In this document: one piece after another, positions 1 through 8,816 of the stretch
Layout of the letters: the number at the start of each line of letters is the position of its first letter
Numbering within the stretch: the first letter of the stretch is position 1
Program-made: the position numbers and the translations under genes
The notes under the pieces: generated by a model
The model's input: the letters and a program-made list of their open reading frames with translations, nothing else
Database searches by the model: none
Told to the model about the DNA's origin: nothing
From: Jiangella muralis
Lineage (GTDB): Bacteria > Actinomycetota > Actinomycetes > Jiangellales > Jiangellaceae
Direction: 5' to 3'
DNA: 64,000 nt
NCBI RefSeq assembly: GCF_001270745.1
Contig: NZ_KQ434751.1
Coordinates: 517,539 to 581,538 of the forward strand

Positions 1-2144
1 AGGGTCGCGAAGGTCGTGTAGTAGGACCGCAGGAACGCGTTGACCTCGCCGCGACGCAGGTGGATCAGCGGATGCGGGCTGTAGTACGGCTGGCTCAACG
101 CGGTGTTGTCCTGGTGCAGGATCTCCGCGGCGTACTCCAGCAGCTCGGTGGTGAGCTGCTCCGACGGGTCGAGAACCTCCTGCGCGACCAGCCAGAGCGG
201 GCCGTTCAGCGAGTCCCGGGCGAAGAAGGTGCCGTGGGTGTACCACTTCGAGGCGTCGCGGCGAAGGGCGACCGGGCCGCCGTCGCCGTGCCAGGGCGGT
301 GCGGTGCGCGCCCAGGTCCCGTCGCCGAGCGGAACCAGTGGGGACCGCGCCACCGCGTCGGCGAACGCCGCTCGCACGTCCGTGCGCAACTCGTCGCTCG
401 CGGCCCGCCACGCGCCGCCGCGGCCCGGGTCGACGGCGTCGGCGAGCTCGGCCGCGCGCGACAGTCCGAGAACGGCGTAGCCGTTCAGCATGAACGACGC
501 GAACGGGTCCTCGGGGTCCGAGGTCTTGCCGACCAGCAGACCGAATGGCACGCCGGTCGAGCGCGACCGCTCCCGGTTGCGCAGGATGTAGCCGACGGCC
601 CGGTCGACCTGCGGCAGGACGGTGGCGGCCCAGCCGGCGTCGCGGGTGTAGCGGAAGTGTTCGCCCAGCGACCACAGGGCGGCCTCGGTCTCCAGCATGT
701 AGCCGCCGAAGTTCTGCATGAAGCCGTCGTCGTGCTGCTTGTCCAGGAAGTAGCGCAGCGACCGCTCCGCCAGGTCGGGGCGGCCGGCGGACTCGAAGTA
801 CTGGATGATCGGCGCGCTCTCGGAGCCGATCGGGGCGTAGATCCCGATGGTCGGGGCCAGTGTTCTGTCCGGGTCCTCGCCGTAGGTGACGAGGTCGAGG
901 TGCAGCAGGCCCGCGGCGACCATCTCGGTGATCCGGCGCTCGGGCACCTCGATCGTGGCCGCCGCCGAGAGCTTGTCCAGCCAGAACGCCTCGGCGTCGG
1001 CCAGCACGGCGTCGAACCCACGGTCACGCAGTGCCGCCGCCCGGTCGGACGAGATCGGCCGGTGCGGCAGCCGGACGTCGAGCATGGTCGAGGCGCCCGG
1101 CTGCAGCAGCTCGGCGACCTCTTCGGCCGGAAGCGGCCGGTCGTCCAGCAGTGCCGTGTAGGCGACCCGGCCCGAGCCGAAGACCAGCCCACCCGCGGGA
1201 TCCAGCGCGCTGTCCAGTGATGCGTCGATCGGCGTCTCGGCGCCGGCCCGATGCGGCTCGGGCGCCTTCAGGAAGGCGTACCGCGGTGCCGCGGTGACGT
1301 TGGTGGCGCTCATCCGGACGAACAGCACGAGCTCCTCGTCCGGCGCGTACTCCGCTTCGAGCCGGTCGAACTCACGTTGCTGGGCGTCGGTGAACATGTG
1401 CCCCGCGCTGTGACCGTCAGCCAGCAGGAACGGCGTGCCGAGCCCGGTCTCGCCGGCGAGCGGAGTCCGTTCGGGCGCCACGAACGCCGTGAGGTCGTAG
1501 CGGATCCCGCCGTCATGCCGGGTGACCTCGAGGACGGGCAGGGTACCGCGGCGCAGCCGGCGCCTCGTCGAGTCGAGCGGGCCGAGCCCGCGCCCCATCA
1601 TGTAGAGGTAGCGGACCGGCGCCTCGCCGGACTCCGGCAGCGACACCGGCTCGCCGTGCCACTGTGGGGCGATCCAGTCCCAGATCCGTTCCGACGCGTT
1701 GCTCGCCCCGATGCCGTTGTACCCCAGGGCGAACAGGCGCTGATCGCGGCCGAGCCCGAGCCACGTCGGCGAGTACAGGCGGCGGCCACGCGCGGCCGCG
1801 GCGTCATAGGAGTCCTCGCCCTCGGCCGCGATGGTCTGGAGGGCCGAGCGGCCGGACCGGGCGGCCACGTCCGCGACGATCGCCGCGTAGTCACGATCGT
1901 CCCCTGCGGACGTGATCGCGACGGCGAGGACCGGCAGCAGGACCGGATGCTCGCGAGTGACGTGATCGGCCCACACGGCGACGTCGGTGTCGTCGATCCG
2001 GAGCCGGACCAGCTCCGTGGGCCGCTCGGCCCAGGACAGCACGGCCCGCGTGCCGTCGAACGACGTCCCGGCAGGTGCGTCCGGTTCCGGGCCGCGGACG
2101 TGCCCGGTGACCGGCCGGCCGCTGACAAGGGTGAGCGAGAACAA
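1..2144 (-). CDS. Six-hairpin glycosidase-like protein (3' end outside window)
   Basis: The reading frame is open from the TTG at 2142-2144 to the left edge, so the C-terminus is missing. TTG was chosen because a GAGGAG lies 8 nt upstream and the coding bias begins there. The first ~330 residues look like a beta-rich domain. The rest, with segments such as LLHLDLVTYGED, FGGYMLETEAALWSLGEHF and FASFMLNGYAVLGLSRA, has the repeating amphipathic helices of an (alpha/alpha)6 six-hairpin glycosidase. No signal peptide is visible, so it probably acts in the cytoplasm on an imported oligosaccharide. It is the last gene of the transporter operon, 27 nt after the MalG-like permease. The family and substrate cannot be named from sequence alone; a glycosidase is the best fit. 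Confidence 0.6.
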   Translation of the reverse strand, partial: MFSLTLVSGRPVTGHVRGPEPDAPAGTSFDGTRAVLSWAERPTELVRLRIDDTDVAVWADHVTREHPVLLPVLAVAITSAGDDRDYAAIVADVAARSGRSALQTIAAEGEDSYDAAAARGRRLYSPTWLGLGRDQRLFALGYNGIGASNASERIWDWIAPQWHGEPVSLPESGEAPVRYLYMMGRGLGPLDSTRRRLRRGTLPVLEVTRHDGGIRYDLTAFVAPERTPLAGETGLGTPFLLADGHSAGHMFTDAQQREFDRLEAEYAPDEELVLFVRMSATNVTAAPRYAFLKAPEPHRAGAETPIDASLDSALDPAGGLVFGSGRVAYTALLDDRPLPAEEVAELLQPGASTMLDVRLPHRPISSDRAAALRDRGFDAVLADAEAFWLDKLSAAATIEVPERRITEMVAAGLLHLDLVTYGEDPDRTLAPTIGIYAPIGSESAPIIQYFESAGRPDLAERSLRYFLDKQHDDGFMQNFGGYMLETEAALWSLGEHFRYTRDAGWAATVLPQVDRAVGYILRNRERSRSTGVPFGLLVGKTSDPEDPFASFMLNGYAVLGLSRAAELADAVDPGRGGAWRAASDELRTDVRAAFADAVARSPLVPLGDGTWARTAPPWHGDGGPVALRRDASKWYTHGTFFARDSLNGPLWLVAQEVLDPSEQLTTELLEYAAEILHQDNTALSQPYYSPHPLIHLRRGEVNAFLRSYYTTFAT

Positions 2145-2171
2145 GGCAGAGACTCCTCGGTGGTCCGGCAG

Positions 2172-3059
2172 CTACTTGAGGCTGCCGCTGATGGCCAGGC
2201 CGTCGCGGATGTGGCGGTTGAAGACGAGGAAGATGATCGTCGTCGGGACGAGCACGACCAGCGAGCCCGCGAGCATGACCGGGAAGTCGGTCGTGTATTG
2301 CCCGCGGAAGTAGGTCAGGCCGACCGTGGGTGTCATCTTCTCCGGGGTGTTGAGGTAGATCAGCGGTCCCAGCAGGTCGTTCCAGGACGCGAGGAAGTTC
2401 AGGATGGCGAGGATCGCCAGCGGCCCGCGGACCAGCGGCAGGTAGACCCGGAAGATGGTCCCGGGCACGGAGCAGCCGTCGAGGACGGCCGCCTCGTAGA
2501 ACTCGTGCGGGACGCTCATCAGATGCTGTCGCAGGAAGAACACCGCGAACGCGCTGCCGGTGCAGAGCGGGAGGATGAGCGCCCACGGCGTGTCGACCAG
2601 ACCGGCTGCGCGGATGATCGTGTACAGCGGGATCAGCGTGACCGTGCTGGGCACCAGCATCGTGAACAGCACGACACCGAACAGCGGTTCCCGCCCGGCG
2701 AACCGGAGCTTGGCGAAGCAGAACGCACCGACGAGGCTGGCCACCAGGCCGCCGAGCGTCCCGAGGACGGCGATGAACAACCCGTTGAGGATCATCCTCG
2801 CCATCGGGATCTCGTCGAACACCCGGACGTAGTTCGAGAAGGTGAGCTCGGTCGGCAGCACCGAGGTGGAGCTCAGGTAGTCGGCGTTCGTCCGGAGCGA
2901 GGTCAGCGCCGCGACGACGAACGGCCCGAGGATCACCACCACGGCCAGGACGAGGACGGCGTACTCCCAGCCGCGGGCGCGGCCGTGGGTCCGGCGGCCA
3001 CGGCGCGCGGGCGGGACGGACGTGACGGCGGCGGGCCGCCGGTCGAGTTCAACGCTCAT
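2172..3059 (-). CDS. Carbohydrate ABC transporter permease, MalG type
   Basis: This is a 295-residue inner-membrane subunit of a CUT1-type sugar importer. Six hydrophobic segments are visible, starting with YAVLVLAVVVILGPFVVAAL. The EAA loop that contacts the ATPase is present (EFYEAAVLDGCSVPGTIFR, near residues 180-200). The length is normal for MalG homologues. Its start overlaps the end of the MalF-type permease by 11 nt, indicating translational coupling. As is common for CUT1 systems in actinomycetes, no ATPase gene is in the cluster; a shared MsiK-like ATPase elsewhere is likely, but this is inference. Confidence 0.93.
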   Translation of the reverse strand: MSVELDRRPAAVTSVPPARRGRRTHGRARGWEYAVLVLAVVVILGPFVVAALTSLRTNADYLSSTSVLPTELTFSNYVRVFDEIPMARMILNGLFIAVLGTLGGLVASLVGAFCFAKLRFAGREPLFGVVLFTMLVPSTVTLIPLYTIIRAAGLVDTPWALILPLCTGSAFAVFFLRQHLMSVPHEFYEAAVLDGCSVPGTIFRVYLPLVRGPLAILAILNFLASWNDLLGPLIYLNTPEKMTPTVGLTYFRGQYTTDFPVMLAGSLVVLVPTTIIFLVFNRHIRDGLAISGSLK

Positions 3060-3951
3060 AGGTCACCCACTTGCGCTGGAACCACAGCTGAGCGCCGGTG
3101 GCCGTGAGGAGGATGAGGATCAGGAACGCCGACAGCGCCGCCGAGTACCCCATCTCGAAGCCGGTGAACGCGCGCTCGTAGATGTAGCTCATGATCGTCA
3201 GGGTCGAGTCCATCGGACCGGCCAGGATGAAGACCTCGCCGAAGGTCTGCAGCGCCGCGATGATCCCCGTGACGACGACGAAGAACGTCGTCGGCGTCAG
3301 CAGCGGGAAGGTGATGGACCAGAACTGCCGCCACGCCGAGGCGCCGTCGAGCCGGCTGGCCTCGTAGTACTCGGCCGGGATCGACTGCAGCCCGGCGAGG
3401 AAGAGCAGCGCGACGTAGCCCACGCCACCCCAGATGATCATGACGTTGACCGACGTCAGCGCGTGGTCGGGCGACATCCACTTCACCGTGCCGAGCCCCA
3501 GTGCGCCGAGCCACGAGTTGAGCAGGCCGTTCGGGTCGTACAGGTAGACCCAGAGGAACGCGACCGCCACGACCGAGCAGCTGGTCGGGAAGAACAGGGC
3601 GAGACGGAAGAAGCTGCTCAGCCGGGCGACGCGGGACAGCAGGATGGCCAGGCCCAGGCCGATGGCCACCTTCGCCGGCACCGTCACCGCCACGATCTCG
3701 ACCGTGTTGCGCAGCGCCGTCCAGAACCGCTCGTCGTCCAGGATCTCGGCGAAGTTCGCGGTGCCGACCCAGGCCGGGTCGGAGATGAGGTTCCAGTCCG
3801 TGAAGCCGAGCGCCAGCCCGTACACCGCCGAGAAGTAGACCAGGACGAGGCCGACCGTCACCGGCAGCAGCAGGACCGGCAGCCACTTCGCGGCGCCGGG
3901 GGTGACCCGCCGCGGCCGGCGCACCGGGCGGGTCTGCGACAGCGTGGCCAT
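3049..3951 (-). CDS. Carbohydrate ABC transporter permease, MalF/UgpA type
   Basis: This 300-residue polytopic membrane protein is the partner permease of the MalG-type subunit. Its first membrane segment is WLPVLLLPVTVGLVLVYFSA. An EAA-type loop (EYYEASRLDGASAWRQFW) lies near residue 200. The ATG at 3951 shares one base with the TGA of the upstream binding-protein gene, so binding protein, MalF and MalG are translated as one coupled unit. The substrate is presumably a sugar or sugar acid matching the downstream glycosidase and upstream dehydratase, but the sequence does not identify it. Confidence 0.93.
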   Translation of the reverse strand: MATLSQTRPVRRPRRVTPGAAKWLPVLLLPVTVGLVLVYFSAVYGLALGFTDWNLISDPAWVGTANFAEILDDERFWTALRNTVEIVAVTVPAKVAIGLGLAILLSRVARLSSFFRLALFFPTSCSVVAVAFLWVYLYDPNGLLNSWLGALGLGTVKWMSPDHALTSVNVMIIWGGVGYVALLFLAGLQSIPAEYYEASRLDGASAWRQFWSITFPLLTPTTFFVVVTGIIAALQTFGEVFILAGPMDSTLTIMSYIYERAFTGFEMGYSAALSAFLILILLTATGAQLWFQRKWVTYER

Positions 3952-5234
3952 CAGTCAGTGCTGTCCAGCGCGGACTGGACCTTGGCGTTGAGGTCGGCCA
4001 GGATGCCGGGGATGTCGGAGCCGGGGTCGGACATGATCGCGTAGTTCGCGTCGGCCTCCAGCCGCTCGAGCTCCGCGAACGCCGGCACGAACGTCCAGCC
4101 GGTGCCGTTCTCCGTCGCCTCGTCGATGAAGTACTCGTAGTGCGCCGGCTTCAGCGCCGCCTCGGACGCGATCCGCTCGGCGTCCTTGAGGTAGTCGTTG
4201 AGGACCGGCGCGCCGGTGGCCGCGATGAGCGTCTGCGCGTCGCGGTGGAAGACGGCGTACTGGACGAAGGCGGTGGCGGCGGCCAGGTTCCTGCTCTTCG
4301 CGTAGACCGCGATGTGGTCCGGGCCGGCGTAGTTCTTCGCGGGCCGCTCGCCGCCCGGGTTCGGCAGGATGTCCCAGTCGAACGCCGTGATGCCCTCGCG
4401 GTAGGTCGGGTTGCTCCAGCTGCCGGCGAAGGCCATCCGCACCTGACCGCTGGCGAACGCGTCCTGCTGCGTCGACAGCACGTCCGGCCCGGGCGAGACC
4501 TTGTGCACGTGGACGAGGTCACGCAGGAACGACTTGTGCGCGATCATCTCCGCGGCGTCGTAGGTGGCGGTCAGGCCGTCCGCCGACACCGGAGACGCGC
4601 CGAAGGTGCTGGCGATGGACGTCTCCCCCGACACCCCGGGCACGTGCAGGCCGAAGGCGTCGTCGGTGGTCAGCTTCTTCGCCGCGGCGACGAGGTCGTC
4701 CAGGCTCCAGGTGTCCGGCCGCTCGATCCCGGCCTCGGCCAGGGCGGTCAGATTCCCGTACAACGAGTGCCCGACGAACCGCCAGGGCAGGGCGAACTGC
4801 TCCTCGGTGCCGTCGACGGCCGCCCGTCCGTAACCGGTGAGCGACGCCGGCACCTGGCCGATGTCGCCGGAGACCGCCTCGGTCAGCGGCGCGAGCAGGC
4901 CGGACGGCCCCCAGATCGACGACTGGAACTGCATGCCGAGGACGTCGGGCGCGTTGCCGCTGGCGAACTGCGTGTTGAGCTTGGTGTAGTACTGGTCGTA
5001 CTCCAGCGGCTCGAACTTGACGCTGACGTCGGGGTGCACCGCTGCGAAGCCGGCGATGACGTCCTCCCACATCTCGATGTCACCGGACCCGAACCAGATG
5101 GAGAACCGGATCTCACCGGCGATCTCGCCGTCGGACGTGTTCGACTCGGCCGACGACCGGTTGCAGCCGCCCAGCACCGCGAGGGCCGAAACGCCGAGCC
5201 CGGCCCCGAGCAGGGCGCGTCGCGTGATTGCCAT
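3951..5234 (-). CDS. Extracellular sugar-binding lipoprotein (SBP family 1)
   Basis: This is a 427-residue periplasmic-type binding protein. The start at 5234 is preceded by GAGGAG 7 nt upstream, and the N-terminus MAITRRALLG...VLGGCN is a Tat-type lipoprotein signal with the lipobox cysteine at residue 24. A longer frame upstream is only the overlapping PIG-L region. The mature part has the SBP_bac_1 pattern: EIRFSIWFGSGD, then FEPLEYDQYYTKLNTQF and APDVLGMQ. It would capture the substrate for the two permeases that follow. It is the first gene of the coupled transporter block and lies 32 nt after the PIG-L deacetylase gene. Confidence 0.92.
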   Translation of the reverse strand: MAITRRALLGAGLGVSALAVLGGCNRSSAESNTSDGEIAGEIRFSIWFGSGDIEMWEDVIAGFAAVHPDVSVKFEPLEYDQYYTKLNTQFASGNAPDVLGMQFQSSIWGPSGLLAPLTEAVSGDIGQVPASLTGYGRAAVDGTEEQFALPWRFVGHSLYGNLTALAEAGIERPDTWSLDDLVAAAKKLTTDDAFGLHVPGVSGETSIASTFGASPVSADGLTATYDAAEMIAHKSFLRDLVHVHKVSPGPDVLSTQQDAFASGQVRMAFAGSWSNPTYREGITAFDWDILPNPGGERPAKNYAGPDHIAVYAKSRNLAAATAFVQYAVFHRDAQTLIAATGAPVLNDYLKDAERIASEAALKPAHYEYFIDEATENGTGWTFVPAFAELERLEADANYAIMSDPGSDIPGILADLNAKVQSALDSTD

Positions 5235-5266
5235 GGTGTACTCCTCGATGGGTGATGAGACGCGCC

Positions 5267-5977
5267 CTAGACCTGGCCGAGTGGCGGCAGGTCGGGACGC
5301 GCCGGCGGATAGGCAGGGACCTCGCGGAACGCCTCGGCGAACGCGACGCCGATCTCGGCGCCGCGAGACGCCGACTGCTCCCTCATGAACTCGATGTAGC
5401 TCATGCCGAAGATGTGGCTGAGCCAGTCCTTCTGGCTGACGTGAGCGCTGAGCATCTCGGTCTTCAGGTCGATCACGTCGCTGATGTCGATGCGCACGTC
5501 GAGGCCCTGCTCCAGGTGCCCGACCGTGTCCATGGTGTAGAGCTTCGGGATCTCGGTCAGCTCCGGAAGCGAGGTCTCGACGAGCCGGACCGCCGCCGGG
5601 ATGCGCGCGTCCGCGGCGACCTGACCGGACACCCGGTGGTCGGGGTGGTAGTCGCCGGTCGAGTGGGCGATCACGATGTCCGGCCGCGCCTGCCGGTACA
5701 CGTCGATGAACCTGGTGCGTGTCTCGCGATCGTCGAACAGCCACTCGTCCTCGAAGCCCATCCAGATGAGCTCGGCGCCGATGACGGCGCACGCGGCCAG
5801 CGACTCCTGGTGCCGGATCGCCGCGATCTCCGGACGGCTGAGCGTGGTCGAGCCGACGTCGCCGTTCGTGGCGATCGCGACGGTGACCCCATGGCCGGCC
5901 CGCGCGTACTTGGCCAGCGTGCCGCCGCAGAGCAGGTCGACGTCGTCGGGGTGGGCGCCGATGGCGAGGATGTTCAT
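5267..5977 (-). CDS. PIG-L family deacetylase
   Basis: This 236-residue zinc-dependent deacetylase is of the LmbE/MshB/PIG-L type, which removes N-acetyl groups from amino sugars. The hallmark AHPDD motif is at residues 8-12, and a second metal-binding region HPDHR lies in GDYHPDHRVSG. The start ATG at 5977 overlaps the TGA of the preceding enolase-superfamily gene (ATGA), which fixes the start and shows coupling. Placed between the sugar-acid enzyme and the importer, it suggests that the imported substrate, or a fragment of it, carries an N-acyl group. The exact substrate is unknown. Confidence 0.9.
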   Translation of the reverse strand: MNILAIGAHPDDVDLLCGGTLAKYARAGHGVTVAIATNGDVGSTTLSRPEIAAIRHQESLAACAVIGAELIWMGFEDEWLFDDRETRTRFIDVYRQARPDIVIAHSTGDYHPDHRVSGQVAADARIPAAVRLVETSLPELTEIPKLYTMDTVGHLEQGLDVRIDISDVIDLKTEMLSAHVSQKDWLSHIFGMSYIEFMREQSASRGAEIGVAFAEAFREVPAYPPARPDLPPLGQV

Positions 5978-7191
5978 GCCGGGATCCCTTCGTCGGCGGC
6001 CACGAGGTCGAGTTCCGGTGTGCGGTAGAGGGTCTGTCCCTGGACGCTGATCTCGACCTGCTGGAGATAGGCCGAGATCGTGCGGGGATCCGGGGTCACA
6101 CCCAGCCCGGGCGCGTCCGGGATCCGTACCAGTCCGTCGGCGTCGACGGAGAGGTGCGTGGTCGTCAGGTCGTACGAGACCGGCTTGGAGTTCACCGGGT
6201 ACTCGCACAGCGCTTCGGCGCGGTGCCCCGCGAACGGCTGCAGCGACGCGCTCAGCGCCAGGTGCGACGTGAAGGAGTGGTTGAGGAACCGCCGGCCTTG
6301 GGCCTGCACGGCATCCGCGACCTCCTTGGCCTCCGTGATGCCGCCGATGCGCCCGGCGTCGATCTGGACGTAGTCGAGGTCGGCATGGGTCATCATCGTG
6401 AGCGCCATGGGGACGTTGTGGCACCCCTCACCGCCCGCGACCGCGACACCGGCTCGCTTCGCCACGGCGCCGAACTCGCGGTACGCGTCGTACTCCTCCG
6501 CCACGAACGGCTCCTCGATGAAACGGACCCGGAAGTCCTGCAACGCGGCCACCCTGGCCCGTGCGGCGTCCGGCCGGCCGACCCAGGCCATGGCGGCATC
6601 GATCAGCAGGTCGGCATCCGGACCGACGCCCTCGCGGGCAGCGGCGAGCTGGTCGATGTCGGCGGCGACGGAGCCCGTCCCGAAGCCCATCCACCCGAAC
6701 TTGACCGCCCGGAAACCCGATCCGGCCAGCCGCGCGGCCTCCGCCCGGGTCTCCTCCGGCGTCGACCCGAACAGGGTGGACGCGTACGGGGTCTTGGGCG
6801 TCGCCGTGCGGACGCCGAGCAGCTCGTGCACGGGCACCTCGTACCGGCGGCCGAGCAGGTCGCACAGGGCGATGTTGATGCCGGAGAGCGTGTGCGCGGC
6901 TTGCAGCTGGTCGAACGAGTTGGCCCGGACCAGGGCGGTGATGCGGCGGACGTCGTCGATGCCGTCGATGCGCTGGCCGAGGACGGAGCTGAGCACCGGC
7001 TGACACGCGCTGTGCGACCTGGGTGCGATGAGGCTGGCGATCGAGACCAGCGGTGAGGCTTCGCACTCCCCCCAGCCCTCCCAGCCGCCGGCACGCACCC
7101 GGACGAGGAGAACGTCCTGGCTCCCGTCGCCGACGTTCTCGACCGTGGGCATCGACAAGTAGTACAAGTCGACGCTGTCTATTGTGGTCAC
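5974..7191 (-). CDS. Enolase-superfamily enzyme (mandelate racemase/muconate lactonizing type)
   Basis: This 405-residue protein of the mandelate racemase subgroup abstracts the alpha proton of a carboxylate, usually a sugar acid. Visible active-site elements are K164 (VKFGW), metal ligands D198 (LIDAAMAW), E227 (FIEEPF) and E255 (GGEG), and H305 (NHSFTSH). The second lysine of a classical KxK is replaced by glycine, which fits a dehydratase or epimerase better than a muconate cycloisomerase. It is the first gene of the minus-strand operon and diverges from the FadR-type regulator. The neighbouring SDR and LarA homologue on the other strand also act on hydroxy acids. The substrate is unresolved. 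Confidence 0.85.
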   Translation of the reverse strand: MTTIDSVDLYYLSMPTVENVGDGSQDVLLVRVRAGGWEGWGECEASPLVSIASLIAPRSHSACQPVLSSVLGQRIDGIDDVRRITALVRANSFDQLQAAHTLSGINIALCDLLGRRYEVPVHELLGVRTATPKTPYASTLFGSTPEETRAEAARLAGSGFRAVKFGWMGFGTGSVAADIDQLAAAREGVGPDADLLIDAAMAWVGRPDAARARVAALQDFRVRFIEEPFVAEEYDAYREFGAVAKRAGVAVAGGEGCHNVPMALTMMTHADLDYVQIDAGRIGGITEAKEVADAVQAQGRRFLNHSFTSHLALSASLQPFAGHRAEALCEYPVNSKPVSYDLTTTHLSVDADGLVRIPDAPGLGVTPDPRTISAYLQQVEISVQGQTLYRTPELDLVAADEGIPA

Positions 7192-7235
7192 ACCGCTCCT
7201 CGATCTATGGCCTCACGTGGCAGTTGGGCGTATGG

Positions 7236-7250
7236 CCAGCGTTACGCTGG
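7236..7250. promoter_or_regulatory. Perfect 15-bp inverted repeat in divergent promoter region
   Basis: CCAGCG-TTA-CGCTGG has six-base arms around a three-base centre. It lies in the 174-bp gap between the enolase-superfamily gene and the FadR-type regulator, on the side of the minus-strand operon. It is a candidate operator; no binding partner can be assigned. Confidence 0.4.
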
Positions 7251-7287
7251 GCAGCAAGCTAGGGCCTGACCCGGAGATCTGTCAATC

Positions 7288-7302
7288 ACTTGTATGCGAA
7301 GT
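7288..7302. promoter_or_regulatory. ACTT-N7-AAGT half-palindrome, candidate operator
   Basis: ACTTGTATGCGAAGT lies in the divergent promoter region between the enolase-superfamily gene and the FadR-type regulator. A second site with the same arms and spacing, beginning ACTTG, sits at 10340-10354 upstream of the secreted protein gene. The shared form suggests one regulator for both, plausibly the FadR-type protein encoded at 7366. Confidence 0.45.
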
Positions 7303-7344
7303 AGCCGCCAAGTGCCTTGTCGAGCCCGGTAGCTTCCGGCAGGC

Positions 7345-7355
7345 TTGTCGTACTA
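7345..7355. promoter_or_regulatory. FadR-type operator matching TnGTnnnACnA
   Basis: TTGTCGTACTA matches the GntR/FadR-subfamily consensus TnGTnnnACnA at every defined position. It ends 10 nt before the start codon of the FadR-type regulator, overlapping its ribosome-binding region, as expected for autorepression. Confidence 0.55.
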
Positions 7356-7365
7356 GGGTGACGCC

Positions 7366-8070
7366 ATGGGCGACAGAGAGACCACTGACCCGCGGGTGCC
7401 GCTGACCAGCGTCGTGTCCGGGCAGCTGCTCCAGCTGCTGCGCGACGAAGGACTGGCCGAAGGCGACTCCATCCCCCCGACCGGCGAGCTGGCGGAACGG
7501 TTCGGCGTCTCGCGCACCGTCATCCGCGAGTCGCTGGCCGAGCTGACCGGCCGCGGGCTGATCAGGCGGCAGCAGGGACGCGAGGGCGTCGTCGCGCTTC
7601 CCGGGGGCGACCACCTGTCCTCGCTGTTCGAGACACGGGTCAGCTACGACGGCGTCACGTTCGCACAGCTGCAGGACGTGCGCGAGGTGCTCGAGGTGGG
7701 TGCCGCGCGCATCGCGGCGCGACACGCGCAGCTTCCCGACATCGCCCGGCTCAGCGACCTCCTGCACGCGATGCGGACCGCCACCGACGACCAGGAGATG
7801 CTCGCCGTCGACCTGGAGTTCCACCGTGCCGTCGCCACCACGGCGAACCCGCTGTTCGGGCTGATCCTCGACGGACTCAGCCCGATGCTGATGCAGTCGC
7901 GGCTGGCCGTGTGGCAGTCGTACCTGGCACACGGCGGCGACCTCGAAGGCGCGATCGCCCGGCACGCGGCCCTGCGCGACCGCATCGCCGCCCAGGACGA
8001 GGAGGGCGCGGCGGCCGCGATGCGCGACGACCTGCAGGACACGCGTGACGGCCTGACGGGGCTCGGGTGA
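7366..8070 (+). CDS. GntR/FadR-family transcriptional regulator
   Basis: This is a 234-residue regulator. An N-terminal winged helix-turn-helix is visible around residues 25-70 (PPTGELAERFGVSRTVIRESLAELTGRGLI). It is followed by an all-helical FCD ligand-binding domain with the expected histidine-containing segment VDLEFHRAVATTANP. FCD domains usually bind sugar acids or other hydroxy acids through a metal. The gene is divergent from the enolase-superfamily/transporter operon and overlaps the next gene (GTGA), so it leads an operon with the SDR and LarA homologue. It probably represses both directions through the sites at 7236-7355. Confidence 0.92.
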   Translation: MGDRETTDPRVPLTSVVSGQLLQLLRDEGLAEGDSIPPTGELAERFGVSRTVIRESLAELTGRGLIRRQQGREGVVALPGGDHLSSLFETRVSYDGVTFAQLQDVREVLEVGAARIAARHAQLPDIARLSDLLHAMRTATDDQEMLAVDLEFHRAVATTANPLFGLILDGLSPMLMQSRLAVWQSYLAHGGDLEGAIARHAALRDRIAAQDEEGAAAAMRDDLQDTRDGLTGLG

Positions 8071-8816
8071 GCGTCGCGGTCGTCACCGGCGCGGCGGGCG
8101 GCATCGGCGCCGCGACGGTGCATGCGCTCGCCGCCATCGGCTGGACCGTTGTCGCCGTGGATCGCGACGCGGCCGGTCTCGAGCGGCTGCCGGCCTCCGT
8201 GACGAAGGTCGCCGGCGACGTCTCGGCCCCGGCGACGCACGAGGCGGCGGCCGCCCGCGCGGCCACTCTCGGTGCGCTGCGCGGCTGGGTCAACAACGCG
8301 GCCGTCCAGGTCAACGGCTCGGCGGCCGAGGTCCGCGAGGAGGACGTCCGCAAGCAGGTCGACGTCAACCTGCTGGGCACCGTCTGGGGCTGCGCCGCGG
8401 CGGCCCGGGCCATGACGATGGGCGGCTCACTGGTGTCCGTGGCGTCCATCCACGCGAGCCGCGGCTTCCCGGCGGCCTTCGCCTACGCCGCCACCAAGGG
8501 CGCCATCGTGGCCATGACCCGGCAGTTCGCCGTCGACTACGGCCCGCGGGGGTTGCGGGCCAACTCGGTATCGCCCGGCGCCGTCCGCACCCGCATGTGC
8601 ACACAGGAGTGGGCCGCCGCCGACGACCCTGCCGCCGCACGGGCCGCCGACGAAGGGCTGCACCTGATGCACCGCATGGGCGAGCCCGCGGAGGTGGCCT
8701 CGGTCATCGCCTTCCTGCTCTCCGATGACGCTTCGCTGGTCACCGGGCAGGACGTCGTCGTCGACGGCGGCGCCACCGCGCGTCCGCCGCTGCCGGTCGA
8801 ACGGCGCGCGCAGTGA
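8067..8816 (+). CDS. SDR-family oxidoreductase
   Basis: This 249-residue classical short-chain dehydrogenase carries the cofactor motif TGAAGGIG (residues 7-14), NNAA at 76-79, and catalytic S127, Y140 and K144 (YAATK). The GTG start overlaps the stop of the regulator gene. The most likely role is NAD(P)-linked oxidation or reduction of a sugar or hydroxy-acid intermediate in the same pathway as the enolase-superfamily enzyme and the LarA homologue. The substrate cannot be read from the sequence. Confidence 0.92.
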   Translation: MSVAVVTGAAGGIGAATVHALAAIGWTVVAVDRDAAGLERLPASVTKVAGDVSAPATHEAAAARAATLGALRGWVNNAAVQVNGSAAEVREEDVRKQVDVNLLGTVWGCAAAARAMTMGGSLVSVASIHASRGFPAAFAYAATKGAIVAMTRQFAVDYGPRGLRANSVSPGAVRTRMCTQEWAAADDPAAARAADEGLHLMHRMGEPAEVASVIAFLLSDDASLVTGQDVVVDGGATARPPLPVERRAQ